Shown: positions 33,455 through 45,700, numbered from the stretch's first letter. The stretch is 64,000 bases of DNA from Sialis fuliginosa (GCA_961205875.1 OY540810.1:37882001-37946000), one strand, 5' to 3'. The notes: generated by a model not told the origin, from the letters alone. Numbers and translations: made by a program.

Positions 33455-34103
33455 AGCAATGAGGAGTGCATTGTAGAAAATATTAAACTCGATTCTAAAA
33501 CTGCACTTACATTTTGTGGTTTGAAATTTTCAAAATGGTATATTTTTTCTTCTTTAAATTTTTGTATGTTATACATCGATTATAATACAACTGCAACAAT
33601 ATGCAACTTAAATATCGGATAATTGTGAACCCTGCCATTAATTAATAATAAATCATATAAAATTGTATTTTAGTTCTATATAGTAGCCCTTTCATCTAAT
33701 AAAATTTTTAGAACCACTGCTCTAATATTTGATATTCAGGAAAAACATATTTAACTGGCTTCCTGGATTAGTTCAACATATATTTTAAGAAGGAAATTCA
33801 TGACTAATTGCTTTATAATTGGTATAATTAACAAGGATTTCCAAATGAACTCATTGTTTCTCAATTATGAATAGTTTTACAACAGACATTCTGAAATTAT
33901 ACATAGTTTACAAATTGTAATTTTGACCTGAAAACTTATCATTACTCATTTGTGGAACGGAAATATGGAGATGTGTTCATTGTTTACAGAAGAATTACAA
34001 ATTAACGATATGGAGAACCATACATGCCGTGGAAAACAACTTTACTTTATGTTATGAAGTTAGTACAATCAGAATTTGCATTTATCTCGCATACAATTTA
34101 TCA
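33455..34103. other. No gene
   Basis: Nothing recognised. The minus frame at 33337-33576 overlaps the hAT end and is not supported. Confidence 0.45.
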
Positions 34104-34756
34104 GATTTACGTGGTTTCCTTTTTAATTCATAGGTACATTCTCTGGCCAGGTTATAGGCTATATTTTGTTATGTTAGGTAACATAACAACTAAGCAGTGA
34201 CAATAATAATAAATCAAGTCGGAAAAAAATTTGCCGTCGGTGCGCTATTTTGCAATACGCTGCCTAAACCGTTCAATATTGAACAAAATAATATATTAAA
34301 GAATTGTGTAGAATCAAAAGATCTACAATAAAGTCAGTGACATCATATGTCTAACTTTTATATTTAAGCCACAATGACTGCTTTTATGTTACAAAGAAAA
34401 TTTAAAATATTTGGGTTTTGTTTACGTGGACTTATGACCTGCAAAATATTAATCCTTATCATAATTACTTAATGTAGATATAATTTGCCCTTTACAACAT
34501 CCAATTACAATATATACGGGAACATATTATTCGCACGATGGCGATCCGTGTCGCGGCATGCGGTAAGGAAGGAGCGTGCCAAGTAGACGAAGGTGAGAGA
34601 GAATGATCATAAGCCGGCATTCATTTGATTGTCAATTGTTTATTTTGTTTTCAATAGTTAACTTTTAAATTTAAAAACAAAAATTATTTTTAATTCAACT
34701 ATATATTTTTTAAATCCTAAACAATAATTTCCGCGAAGTCGCGCGGGCCCAGCTAG
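34104..34756 (+). mobile_element. Helitron-type family H1, copy 1
   Basis: Shares with 41395, 44020 and 49104: TTAATTCATAGGTAC, TGGCCAGGTTATAGGC, ATACGCTGCCTAAACCGTTC, GTAGATATAATTTGCCC and GAACATATTATTCGC. It ends CGCGCGGGCCCAGCTAG followed by T, with a GC hairpin (CGCGAAGTCGCG) just before, the typical Helitron 3' end. Non-coding; 5' start not exact. Confidence 0.78.
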
Positions 34757-36350
34757 TATGCATATATTTAAGAAATTGATAAAACATACTTTAGAAAATA
34801 AATCTTTATATACGAAAACTTCGCAAACACTCTATACATGTATAAATACATAAAGTCTTTGTATAGAAACTTGTTTCTTTGTATCTGAAGTACAATATAT
34901 CCACGTATCGAGATAGTTTTTACTGTGAAAGTGCACCTACAGTGTATACATAGTAAAGGCGAGAGAAAAACATCCCGAGAACATGTTATGTATATAATAT
35001 TTCATCCCGTATCAGCGGTCCTAGATCTTTATGTGTTCTTGGATTATTCACGTGAAAGAAATGAGAAAAGTAATGTATGGCAATAAGTGATGAAAGGTTA
35101 TATATATGTACTTGATGTAAAGCTTTTCATCGTATCAAACGGAAAATTGGTTCAAATTTATTGTGGAAATTGCTTAATATAAGGGGTTCTAGCAACAGAA
35201 TACCTAGGTAAAAATTTTAGATTTGAAGACAATTTTATAAATTTATAAATTTTCAATATTGAAAATAAATGAATTTTTCAATGCTATGCAAATTTAATTA
35301 AATAAATAAATGATTTAAAAATAATTTCAAATATTTTTGCGATTTTTTCGAAGATTTTTGTATTTTATTGATAAAAAAATTATTATTATAATAAACTGTA
35401 ATTTTTCATCAATAATACTCAAAAACGTTAAAAATCTGCGAAATATATTATATACCTGAAATTATTGTTTTAATAATTTTAATCAATTATTTGTAATTTA
35501 TTAAATCTGCATAGCATACTATTCGATATTTTCTACTAATTTTATACCTGTTATAACTTGTTCTCAGCTATAAAATCCATTAATAATATACTGATTATTT
35601 CATTTAAAAAAAAGTTATATTTCAATATATCTCTGAAATTCAATATTCAATTTTTTTTGAGACCGCCATTATTAATCTCGGAAAAAATACTGATACTTAC
35701 TTTGCACATTTAACCGATTTTCTAGTTCCAATAATAATATAGTTAGCAATTATCACTCGATAAGGTAATCAGACTAAAAGTAGATAATTAAATGCAAAAT
35801 TGTTAAACCGTATAAGTTTAGAGACTTGCGAATCAGCTATATAATAAAAGCAGATGTGTACACTGGTACACAAGTAACAAGCATATTTCAGTAGAACTGT
35901 AATATGTACACGGGTCCTTGCACATCGTAGCAGTTAGATATGTCATTCCCCCTTTGCAGGGCAGTCTTAGCCCCTCCCATCGGATATAAATCATAGAGAG
36001 AACACGACGACATTACAGAATTCCTAATTACCGACATAATGTCCCGCAAGCTTGTAATTGCCGACGCCGCGTCGGTGAAAAATATCTTGTAGAGAATTTT
36101 ATATAACACGTGCGTAATCTAAATAGAGTGCTGTGATTTATGCGGGTGAAAATCGCGTTTGAATTTATTATTTTGTAAGTTAACAAAGTTCTTCGTGAGG
36201 CGTGCTCTGCTAACAAGGATATTAATGAATAAAATGTTGGCTCTTGTATTTTAATCACATTTCAGGATTATATGAGCAATCATTCAGAAGTTAAAGTGAC
36301 TAACTGCAATTTTTATCGACATTATTACTTTTTTACTGTATAATAAAGTA
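34757..36350. other. No gene; one GC-richer patch
   Basis: Mostly AT-rich. 35905-36100 is less AT-rich (CCTTTGCAGGGCAGTCTTAG, ATTGCCGACGCCGCGTCGG), with minus frames 35888-36109 and 36028-36258 overlapping it. No motif supports a gene. ACGCCGCGT-type palindromy at 36065 is noted only. Confidence 0.4.
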
Positions 36351-36354
36351 TATA

Positions 36355-37048
36355 GTACGGGAGGCAGCGTTGCAAATCACACAATCATTTCAGGTCGATA
36401 AATTCACATCAAAACTTGTTGTTTATGATTAGACAATGGGGTTTGTGAAAAAAAATGTGAGTTAACTTTTCAGTCTACGGAAGGGGGGTCCAAAATAATT
36501 TTGACAGTGTTCGTTATAATTTTCGGTGAAAGTACTAATTAAAAGCTACATTCTCGAATTTTTTCAGATTTTTTATATTGACAGTTTAGAAAATAGAGGG
36601 AGGGGACGCTCTGATCACGACTTTGAACGCAAATATATCGTGACTGAAAGGTTAAAATCAAAATGTCATATAACATTTTTTGTTGCATTTTAGAAGACCT
36701 ATCAAATGACATCCCACTCAATGGGGTTTGTGAAAAAAAATATGAGTATGAATATGAATGAACTTTTTTTAATCAGGCTGCTGACATATAATCCACTATT
36801 ATCTATCCTGCTGACTATTTTTATAATTATTATTATTATTTGAACTATCGGTGTACAAATTTTCAGACGACCTGAAATGACTTTTGCATTTTTTTTTTTT
36901 ACATAATCAACAATTTTTCACCACTCGGTCCACCGCTGGTGCGCCTGCTGACCCTTGATTCTATCATTATATATATTTAAACAATTGATTCTACTTATAA
37001 TTGATCGACCTGAAATGACCATGAAAAATGCAACGCTGCCTCCCGTAC
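36355..37048. mobile_element. TA-flanked MITE carrying an F2 monomer
   Basis: Terminal 20 bp are exact inverted copies (GTACGGGAGGCAGCGTTGCA), followed inward by TCATTTCAGGTCGAT in both arms. TA precedes (36353-36354) and follows (37049-37050). Between the arms sits an F2 segment (36425-36760), so F2 jumped in or was captured. No transposase. Confidence 0.85.
36425..36760 (+). repeat. F2 monomer nested in the TA MITE
   Basis: Both edges show ATGGGGTTTGTGAAAAAAAA, so just over one 290-bp monomer is present: TCAGTCTACGGAAGGGGGGT, AGTACTAATTAAAAGCTACA, CATTTTTTGTTGCATTTTAG. The canonical F2 ends are absent. Confidence 0.82.
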
Positions 37049-37054
37049 TAATAG

Positions 37055-37540
37055 TGATCATGAAAAAATTCGAACTCGAGATTTCAACGGAATTACACGT
37101 ATTGAGGGTCTCTGAATCACGTACGACCATTATCTCAATGCTCTACAGCCAATACGGTGAGACTTACAAACATGAAATTTTAAACTTGATTTTTGAAAAT
37201 CATCACTAAACTGAAGTCAATTTTTGAATTCGACGAATTATTTTCGGTAAAAAAAATGTTTGGATTAAAGTTATAGAAAATGCTCTTATCTATAATTTAT
37301 GTTTTGTTCATTTTCCCCCCAAAATTTTTTTTAGGAAATAATCTATTTTCTTCAACTTTTGAACTATTCAAATTATTATTTAAACGGTATCTATTAGAAA
37401 AAAATGTTTCAGATACAAGTTATAGAGAATATTATTATCTATAATTTTTGTTGTTATCATATTTCAAAAACAAAATTGTGTAAGGAAATAACCATTTTTT
37501 TAAATTTTATTTCAAATAGTTCATAACGGAAAAAAAAATT
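37055..37540 (-). repeat. F1-related fragment with two satellite-like units
   Basis: TTATCTATAATTTATGTTTT at about 37278 and TTATCTATAATTTTTGTTG at about 37435 are about 157 bp apart and match the 150-bp unit of 29.8-30.3 kb. The plus frame at 36955-37209 overlaps the MITE border. Confidence 0.6.
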
Positions 37541-37545
37541 TTATA

Positions 37546-38120
37546 GGGTCGAGTGGGGTAAATATGAAATACGAAAAAAATGGGGTAAAAGTGAAACAAG
37601 CTTGCAACTAAAAAACTAATTTGTTTATAGGAGAATTATAAAAACTGACAACAGCATTAAAGATTTGTTAATGCGACCTGAAAATATGAATCGCCTAATA
37701 AGTGATGTGTCACCCCTGCAGATTTCCCTGTTAGTCGATGTCAAAACGTGTGAATTAAATTTTAATTCTTTGCACATAACTTTCTGTATAGCTCAGATAT
37801 TAATTAAAGTTAGAATTTCACATTGATATGCCACAAAGAAGATAAATTAAAGTTGCCTTTGTAGCTTTTCTTTTAATTTTTCGAGAAATATTTTCCATTA
37901 GAGCCCTGTTTCACTTTTCCCAAATTAGAGGTTAAAAATGAAACACACTTTTTTCATTTTTAAGGTCCGTGTTGTATCGTACAGTTCAAATGACGTAAGT
38001 ATTTAAAATGGTTATTCATAAGCGAATCTAGTAAAAAAAATTAAAATATGAATTTGTATCGTTAACTGTCAAAAAACATGAAAGATTTGTATTTTGTTTC
38101 ACTTTTACCCCAGTTGATCC
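37546..38120. mobile_element. TA-flanked MITE 'GGGGTAAAAGTGAAAC'
   Basis: Left end GGGTCGAGTGGGGTAAATAT and the complement of the right end GGATCAACTGGGGTAAAAGT form an imperfect inverted pair with TA on both sides. GTTTCACTTTTMCCC words recur inside (37600, 37908, 38095). Non-coding; Tc1/mariner-type by target site only. Confidence 0.72.
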
Positions 38121-40169
38121 TAATAAGATGAGAATTAATAAAAAGAATAGCATTCCATAGGAAATAATTTCTCTAAAAACTTTTACCAAAACATTTTTTA
38201 CATAGTGAATATTTTAGAAAATATAAACAATATCCATATTTTTTACGCACCCTGTATAAATTAAATTGCTAAAATCCATAGACAACATAACATAACACAT
38301 CTGTCAATCTCGTTGAAAACACCTCATAGAAAGCTTTTGAAAGCAAGCAAAAAGCATTAGTCGCTTTACACTTTTAACGTTCCATAAAAGAAAAGAGAAA
38401 AAGCAGGTCAAAATTCTAATCGATCCACTTTAAAAGCGAAACCATTAAGTCATAAGACAAAACACAACCATAAAAGTCGATAAAACGTGCAGTGAAAGAG
38501 TTAGCACCATTCAATAAAATTTATCACGATGTTGAATTAAAAGAATTGCCGTGAAATATTCGAACATAATTTTAATCTACATGCGAGATGTGTATCTATG
38601 GAAGAGCAATTTGCGTGTTTTGCTTCGAACTTATAAGAAATTCAAATCGTATTCATTGAATACGCCTGTGGTAGGCAAGTTTTCCACACTCGGCGCTTAA
38701 ATTGAAAACTAATGTGGTATGACATGATTATACTATATTATAAACACGTGTTGAAGTTCATTATTATTTTACACACAATTTATATTGTGACAAATTCATA
38801 AATTTACAAAATAATTTGACAGTAAGAAACTCCTATAAAACTAAGTAAACAAAATCAGAGCGATTCAGGGTTTCGTAGATATTTTAGGGATACTTTAAAC
38901 TTAAAAAAAACATTTTAGTGATCCCATAAGTTCCCCCAAAGTCCCCCATGTTTTATGAAAAATATGCAATTTTTTAGGTCACTTTCAAGTTAATTTTTTT
39001 TTATCAAATAAACAACCGTGGGCGTTAATGAAAAAACTTTCAGCTTTCCAAATCTGTTCTTGAATTTGTTTACGATTATTTTTCTCTTAGTTATAGGCGC
39101 TCAAAGAGAAATTTGTGATTGTTGCTTTGATTGCAAATAACTTGGTCAAAAATAGTTGTAAAGTAATAGAAAAAAAGCAAATTAAAGAAAAAAGTTTGAT
39201 CTACAAACATCCTTTATTTGATTTGATCAAAAAAAATTTCTTAAGCCTCTCAAAATTGATATACACTTTTGAAATTTTTTTTTCGGCATTTCATCTTAAA
39301 TATACTAAAGTTTTCAACAAATGATTCGAAAACTAGAACGTTCAAAAATATCTAAAAATATTGAAAAAAATTAGTGATCCCTTAATTTTGGAGTTTAGTG
39401 TGTATACAAAATTTAAACTTGATACGAATATGCCACTTGAAAAGGTTATCTTGTTAGTTGCGTGAAGTGAATTTTTATTTAGGGTGTGCGGCTAATTTTT
39501 ACCACTCACCCTCCTGAACCCAAATCTTAAATAATTTATTTAAACGTTTTTTTATGTTTTCATACCGAGCTTAGATTTTTCTGAATATATGTAGTTTAAA
39601 AGTCGCAATGTTTGCAATTTTATGGACTCATTAAAATCTGCGTTGTAGTTTTTATTATTAACTATTTTTCTTAAGAATTGTAAGACACGAAGGCAATAAA
39701 AATGACTTCTTTATGTATTTTGCCAATGAGTTACCCATTTCAACAATGGATAAATTATCATGTGTCAAAAATCATCTATTTGATCGACAAAATATTTGAA
39801 AGAGACGTAAATTAATAAAATACTGAAACCGTAAATTACAGTCACCTGCATTAATGGTCTTGCAGTTTGTATTCATTTTCGTTTATCACAAACTTAGTAA
39901 GCTCCTCCCATTTGATTATTATAATATTTAAATCATTTCTCCATGTATCAAACAAAGACAGATATTTTCAAATTCATTTGCTAGATAAAGAACTACTCTT
40001 CGTTTATAATAGGTACTCATATATATTTGTGCAATTAAATTATTATGTAATCTATTGAAAATTGTATACGTAAATTTTGTGGCAATAAATATTTGATATT
40101 CCGATTTTTAGTATTTAAATATATTAAACTTGATAGAAAAAGATAACCCATGATGTTTGTCTTTAAATT
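38121..40169. other. No gene; long AT-rich tract
   Basis: CACCCTGTATA at 38250-38260 looks like a single end of the 'TATACAGGGTG' class. A near-repeated TTTAGTGATCCCATAAG / TTAGTGATCCCTTAA occurs at 38915 and 39371. Frames at 39115 and 39867 are low complexity. No gene. Confidence 0.45.
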
Positions 40170-40430
40170 TGGAATCTGTTGTAAGCGATTCTAGCCTTTA
40201 GGGTGCCAGACGAGTTCTTCAGGCGACTGTACCTAAATGACAGTTGTATGCTATGATATCATGAAAACAAAACACGACTTGATAAAGATTTTTTTAGTCT
40301 TTTGATGTTAAATCTTAAGTTTATAATAGTCACGAATTTACACAGAAAAATTATCTAACTATTGATGAAAAATGAGTTTAAATCGGTTCAGTAATTCCCG
40401 AGTCTATAAGCCTTATTTTCTTATATGTAC
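40170..40430 (-). repeat. Family G, reverse copy with empty piggyBac site
   Basis: The complement matches 58800-58850 plus 59818-59985: CTCGGGAATTACTGAACCGA, CATCAATAGTTAGATA, AACATCAAAAGACTAAAAAA, ACAACTGTCATTTAG. Here ACCGATTTAAACTC is continuous, giving the unoccupied form of the TTAA site used by the element at 58851. Confidence 0.82.
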
Positions 40431-40793
40431 ACTGCATACAAAGCTTTAATAAAAAATGTAAATAATTTATAAAATTTAAAATTAGATTCTATTGAAATCA
40501 AACCCTCACTTCTATAATACAGTGCAAATATATGAACAATCACAAGGAGTAAATATTCTATCGCCTATATGTGTATATCTATACAAATAATAAACCAGTT
40601 CCATACAAGAGCGTTACGTCACAATGTGTTGTAAATTTCGGCAGGCGCGTGCAAAACACAACTATAATCGTGCAAATTTCAATGTTTGCAATTCAAATGA
40701 ATAGAGCTGTGCATTAATTTTAATAAAACCACACATAGTAGCTGTATATAAACCGAATGGACTAGACTCTCGAGCTCGTTTGTGTTGAAGTTT
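40431..40793. other. No gene
   Basis: CTCGAGCTCGTTTGTG and GGCAGGCGCGTGC are small GC islands only. The minus frame at 40662-40856 overlaps the hAT end. Confidence 0.4.
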
Positions 40794-40801
40794 GTTTAAT
40801 T

Positions 40802-41243
40802 CAGCGTTTCTCAACCTTTTTGTATTTGCGACCCAATTTTCAATTATAATTTTCATCGTCCCCCCACCCCCATAAAATAATTTTCACTGAAATCGTGCTG
40901 TAATTATAATAAAAGTTTCTATTTAATTTAATTGTATATTATTTTCTTTCGAAAAACTTTGCTCTGTAAGACATAATAATTATTAGTATTGTTTGTAATT
41001 TAATATTGATAAGTTAATTATTAAATACATTGTGCAGTACCACTGATACAATCCTGTTTATTATAAGTGTATTATATCAGTGTAAATTTAAACGCTTATT
41101 TTATTTTTTTATGTCAGAATGTATTTTATTGCTTTACTTTCAGTAAATTAAATACATTTTTTAATAATATTTTTTTTCATTTTTTTCGATATGCTCGCGC
41201 CCCCCATTTAGTTTTATCACGCCCCACAGGTTGAGAATCGCTG
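40802..41243. mobile_element. hAT MITE with exact 8-bp TSD
   Basis: Starts CAGCGTTTCTCAACCTTTTT and ends AGGTTGAGAATCGCTG; exact TSD GTTTAATT at 40794-40801 and 41244-41251. The CAGYG-TTCTCAACCT wording is classic for hAT ends. The AT-rich interior has no transposase. Confidence 0.95.
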
Positions 41244-41394
41244 GTTTAATTTGTTTTGGTTGTTTTTGTCACCGTGAGATACAACAGAACTGTTGTGATA
41301 TAATGATAATGTATTGAAAACAATAATATAATGTGTCGTTGAAATGCAGGCTTAGTTTCTGTTAAATGGAGTAAATTTGATTTTATATCAAAAG

Positions 41395-41856
41395 TAGCTG
41401 GGCCTGCGGTACGGAATTATTGTTATAGTTGAATTAATTACAAACTTAAATTACCTACCTAACAAAAACGATCAGAAAAAAAAAGTAAAAATAATTTTTG
41501 ATCTATTAAATTTTTAAAAGTTAATTATTGAAAACAAAATAAACAATTGACAATCAAAAGAATACTGGCCTGTGATCATTCCCTCTGCCCCGCGGTTATT
41601 CGGCACGCTCCATCCTTACCGCACGCCGCGACTCGGGTCATCATCGCGCGAATAATATGTTCCCGTATGTATATTTCAAGATATTTTCTAAACTATACGA
41701 CCAAATTGGATGCTGTAAAGGGCAAATTATATCTACATTAAGTACTTATGACGATGAAATAATTTATTAACATAATAAAATATATCCTATAACCTGGCCA
41801 GAGAATGTACCTATGAATTAAAAAAGAAACCACGTAAATCAAATATCACAATGCGT
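41395..41856 (-). mobile_element. Helitron-type family H1, copy 2
   Basis: Reverse copy: AGCTGGGCCTGCGG end, then TAGTTGAATTAATTACAAAC, ACTGGCCTGTGATCATTCCC, TACGACCAAATTGGATGCTG, TATAACCTGGCCAGAGAATG. It has lost the middle part present in copy 3. The frame at 41547-41741 is repeat-derived. Confidence 0.78.
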
Positions 41857-41864
41857 AGGGTGAA

Positions 41865-42010
41865 CTTTTATATTAAGGATTTTTTTTTTTTTTTCAGGAA
41901 GAAAATCTTTTATTTTTACAACCGGATTTTGTAAAGTTTTGAATTTTTAGAATTATTTATGTATTGGAAGAAAATCTTTTAGATAAAAGTTACAAAGGAA
42001 TAATATTTTG
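41865..42010 (-). repeat. F1-related fragment
   Basis: CTTTTATATTAAGGATT, poly-T, CAGGAAGAAAATC and ACAACCGGATTTTG parallel 29540-29640. Abuts the H1 copy. Confidence 0.6.
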
Positions 42011-43386
42011 TTTGAGATTTTTTTTTAAATGTTTTTTTATAAATCTTTGCTAATTAATATTATGTTTATGTGAACGTAGAAGATAATTTTGCTAAAAATA
42101 TATTTTAATTATGAATACATTCTACACGTTGTATAAATTATATTTTTTCTCTAATGATGTAAAAGCCATACCAAAGCACTTTCAACTGAATTATTTATTG
42201 ATGTGAAAATGTTTTCTTCGATTAAATTTCCAGGTAATTTAATCGTCATAACAAATTACTGCAAATTTTTATGAAATCGCAAATAATTTTTATATCCTTT
42301 AAGCCAAAAATTCTTGACTGTTAGCCAAATCACAGTAAACAACATTTAAAAAGTATTTTTCACCCAACTCTAATAACCGACAATAAAATATTTAATAAAA
42401 TATAGATAGATAAGTATCGACATTCTAACAATTAACTAACAAAATGTTTATTGTTAAAAAAATATCGATAATTTCATGCACAAGTATTGGTTAATTTAAG
42501 CTTCATTTTACTTTTTTTTTATTTTCTGTACTAACAAAATTATGTATTCCGGCAATGTTAACTTGAATTATTTTTCCTGATTTTTACTAAAACTGCGAAT
42601 TTTTGTCGCAATTTTTTTCCAAAAAAATTATTAAAAATTTTTTCAAAAAGGTTATTTTTAAGTTTAAATTTCTACATAAATGCACTTCGCGTCAATTTCC
42701 AAATATGCAGTTTTTTATTTATTTTTTTAATTTTAAATTAAATAAAAACGTTAAAAAATGAAAAGATGTTAAGGAAGAAAGTATAAAATCATAAAGTAGA
42801 GTAAATTCCTTCATTTAAGAAAAAAAGTAATTTTTTGACCAACTTATTGTCTGATCTGCCATATTTTTCAAAATTTCATATGTATCCCTCTTCTTAAAAA
42901 AGTTGGATACCTCTGATTAATATACCCGAAAGAATTATTTAGTGTATCCCATATAAAATAAATTTAATAAATAAAGGTAACAATCTAACACACATTTTTC
43001 TGATAATCCTGTACACTGATTCTTATGTTTGTACGTGTAAAAAATGTATAAATAAATACCAATCTTCAAAGTGCACCACCAGTAAGCTGTCGCCACGCGT
43101 ACAAATTACAGACACAAATTAATCGTAGTAGAGATAATTTACAGCTCTTCAGCGCCGCTGCGTTTATTTTTAAATTATTATTTTCATACGCAAAATATCA
43201 AGTGAGCTGTGGGCTGTGAATCATCTCGCACGGTTTCAGTTGTGCACAAAGCAAATGTCTAATTAAAAGGAATCATGTCGTACGCCCGTTGTCACATTAT
43301 AAATGTACGTGTGCAATGTATAGGTATATTCGTTTACTGGGTTTACTGTTCAATTGTGATATAATACATATATTATGTTATCTTCA
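42011..43386. other. No gene
   Basis: AT-rich. 43075-43300 is less AT-rich and looks single-copy (AGTAAGCTGTCGCCACGCG, TCTTCAGCGCCGCTGCG, TCATGTCGTACGCCCGTTG), but no frame or motif supports a gene. Confidence 0.4.
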
Positions 43387-43882
43387 ATAGGCATGATGCC
43401 TAATTTTTAAAAACTATTTTATGATGATCTTACGTGTCTCCTAATTCCAAAAAAATACTTATTTCTGCAGAAAATAAAGGTTTAATCACAAAAACTGACT
43501 CTTTTAAAACTAATTTTGAATTTGACGCCAAAACGCTCGCAGGTGTCATGGCGCATTTTTGACGTCACTCCTATGTAAACACTCCTTGTCAACGTTAATA
43601 AATCCTTATTTCATCGCTAACGTTTCTCGGTTTTAGTTTTGGTAACACAAAACTGAGCAAATTGATAATTTAAAACCATAAAATAATTTATAAACAATGT
43701 AGATATTAATAAAACAAAAATGATGTTTACTTAACCGTGTATTTTGTGTTTTTATTTTAACAAAAATCATATTAATCTCGCTTTTTATATAAAAATAAAT
43801 ACATTTTTTAGAATCTTTTTAACCTATTTCATTATTTAAAATCATAATTTCAGTGATACTTTGTTACTGGCATCATGCCTAT
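43387..43882 (+). mobile_element. CRE-bearing MITE 'ATAGGCATGATGCC', copy B (complete)
   Basis: Ends ATAGGCATGATGCC and GGCATCATGCCTAT are inverted. The interior shares GACGCCAAAACGCTCGCAGG, GTCATGGCGCATTTTTGACG and ACACAAAACTGAGCAAATTG with copies A and C. One perfect TGACGTCA at 43560-43567. No coding capacity; superfamily unassigned. Confidence 0.87.
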
Positions 43883-44019
43883 GATAATTTTTCGCGTAAT
43901 TTCTTTTGTCGATGAATCTATTCCAACAAAACACCTTGTGCCTATATTTTCATTTTTTAAATTGGATATTTTATTATTTCTTGAAATCTTTGTATTATGT
44001 AAATATTTGATATATTTTT

Positions 44020-44283
44020 TATTTAAATCTGTCTGTCTGTCCGTTATTACTCGAGAACCACTGATCCGATTTACGTGCTTTTTTTAAATTCATAGATATG
44101 TTCTAGGTTTTAGTGTATATTTATAAGGAATAAGCAGTGACGATAATAGTATATCAATTCAGAAAAAAGTTTGCCGCTAGTGCGCTCTTTTTCAATACGC
44201 TGCCTAAACTGTTAAATATTGAACAATATAATTTATTATAGTATTATTATAGTCCACGCGAGCGAAACCGCGGGCACAGCTAG
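44020..44283 (+). mobile_element. Helitron-type family H1, short copy
   Basis: (GTCT)n then AGAACCACTGATCCGATTTA, TGCCGCTAGTGCGCTCTTTT, ATACGCTGCCTAAACTG, and a 3' end CGCGAGCGAAACCGCGGGCA-CAGCTAG followed by T. Internal deletion relative to 49104-49955. The flanks at 43883-44019 and 44284-44604 show nothing else. Confidence 0.8.
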
Positions 44284-44604
44284 TGTTAAATAAATGAAAA
44301 ATATAAAACCCATTGTGTGACATCGTAGACTCCAGCTATTGAGCTCATTTTTTAAGGGATTCTCATAAAACCAAAAACTATCGTTTGAGCCAATATTATT
44401 AATATAAACGAAAATAAATTAAGGCGAAATATTTGTAAATTTATTACAAAACTTATAAAACTGTCTCAGCTCCTACCTAACCTTTTAACTCTTTGATCGC
44501 ATGTGGTATTGTTATTAAAACCATACAGAAATTAATTTTTATGCTAATAACCACTTTGCACATGCGTAAAATAAAAACATCAAAATTTTGTTTCTTAAGA
44601 CTAA

Positions 44605-44856
44605 TGTCGGGTATCATAAAGGAGCTAGCAAAATTTGCTAGCTAGTAAGCACTCTCAAATGAAGTATCAAACTTATAGTACAATTTTCTTGGAGTTTTTG
44701 ACAAATAAATAAATAAATAAGATATGTAAAGTATATTTACTAAAGTGTATTTACTAACCTTGAGTAAAAACGGTGAAAACCAACTTATTTAAGTTTGATA
44801 CCTCATTTCAGAGTGCTTGCTAGCTAGCAAAGCTAGCTCTTTTATGATACCGGACA
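44605..44856. mobile_element. Family K MITE, copy 2 (complete)
   Basis: TGTCGGGTATCATAAAGGAG on the left and the complement TGTCCGGTATCATAAAAGAG on the right, each followed by CTAGC-rich segments and GAAATGAAG/CTTCATTT-type arms. Shortest complete copy at 252 bp. Confidence 0.82.
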
Positions 44857-44963
44857 TAAAAGGTTTATGGTAATAAAATAATGATACGTTCTAATCTACA
44901 AGTAACCAACTTACTTCGCATGCAAATATCTGTTAAAAACGCAAAGAGAACTATCATATAAGG

Positions 44964-45292
44964 GTCATTTCAAAATTTGTTGCAGATAAACTTGTCCCAG
45001 AAGAAAAAACATTGATTATTGTTAGTTACATTCAAACTCAGATAATATTTTTAAATCTATAAACAAAGCACCGTATTATTAAACATCTTTTATAAAAATA
45101 AACTTTTTTTACCTTTATTGACCACTATGTTACTTTAAAAAGGTAATTTTAAGTGGGATTTATTTCTTTTTATGTTTAATAATTTTTTATCTTTTTATGT
45201 TTAATAATTCGGTGCTTTGTTTATTCATTCCAAAATATTATCTAAGTTTGAATGTAACCAACAAAAATCTTCAATTTTTGAAACGTCCCATA
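44964..45292. mobile_element. Inverted-repeat MITE between duplicated K ends
   Basis: AGGGTCATTTCAAAATTTG and the complement TGGGACGTTTCAAAAATTG are the outer pair. TAGTTACATTCAAACTCAGA and ATAAACAAAGCACCG recur inverted at 45205-45262. The centre is AT-rich. Non-coding. Confidence 0.7.
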
Positions 45293-45408
45293 ATTTTGAT
45301 ACCTTATTTGAGAGTGCTTGCTAGCTAGCAAAGCTAGCTCCTTTATGATACCGGACATAAAAGGTTTATGGTAACAAAACAATGATACATTCTAATCTGC
45401 AAGTACAA
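45285..45408 (+). repeat. Direct duplicate of K right end plus flank
   Basis: AGAGTGCTTGCTAGCTAGCA, GATACCGGACATAAAAGG, TTTATGGTAACAAAACAATG and TGATACATTCTAATCTGCAA repeat 44800-44920. Because the K flank is copied too, this is a segmental duplication and not a second K insertion. Confidence 0.82.
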
Positions 45409-45534
45409 ATAAAACACATGTAATTATTATTATCTTATAACTAACCGGATATTACATATACACCTAACATGCTAACGATACATCCAGCGGTCACTCAATT
45501 CCCGTTGATCTGTATAACATCGGTACATACACAC

Positions 45535-45700
45535 ACACAAGGCGCGCGCTGTGAGTCAGTGGCAGGCGAAGGCGGCGGGACGCGCGGGGCGGTCTAGCGC
45601 GCGCGAGGGAACAGACGGCGGGACGCGCTCTATCGATTCCCGTGACGTCATCACTTCATCATGCACAGACCGACCGCCTTCAGATGTGTTAGGTTAGACG
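45535..45700. promoter_or_regulatory. CpG-rich island with promoter-like motif cluster
   Basis: The most GC/CpG-dense stretch in the window (GGCGCGCGCTG, GACGCGCGGGGCGG, AGCGCGCGCGAGGG). Motifs in order: AP-1-like TGAGTCA 45552-45558, direct repeat GGCGGGACGCGC at 45574 and 45617, GC-box GGGGCGG 45586-45592, DRE-like TATCGAT 45631-45637, CRE TGACGTCA 45643-45650. No copy elsewhere in the window. This would suit a housekeeping-type promoter or non-coding first exon. The strand and the gene served are not visible; no ORF with a known domain follows on either side. Confidence 0.5.
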
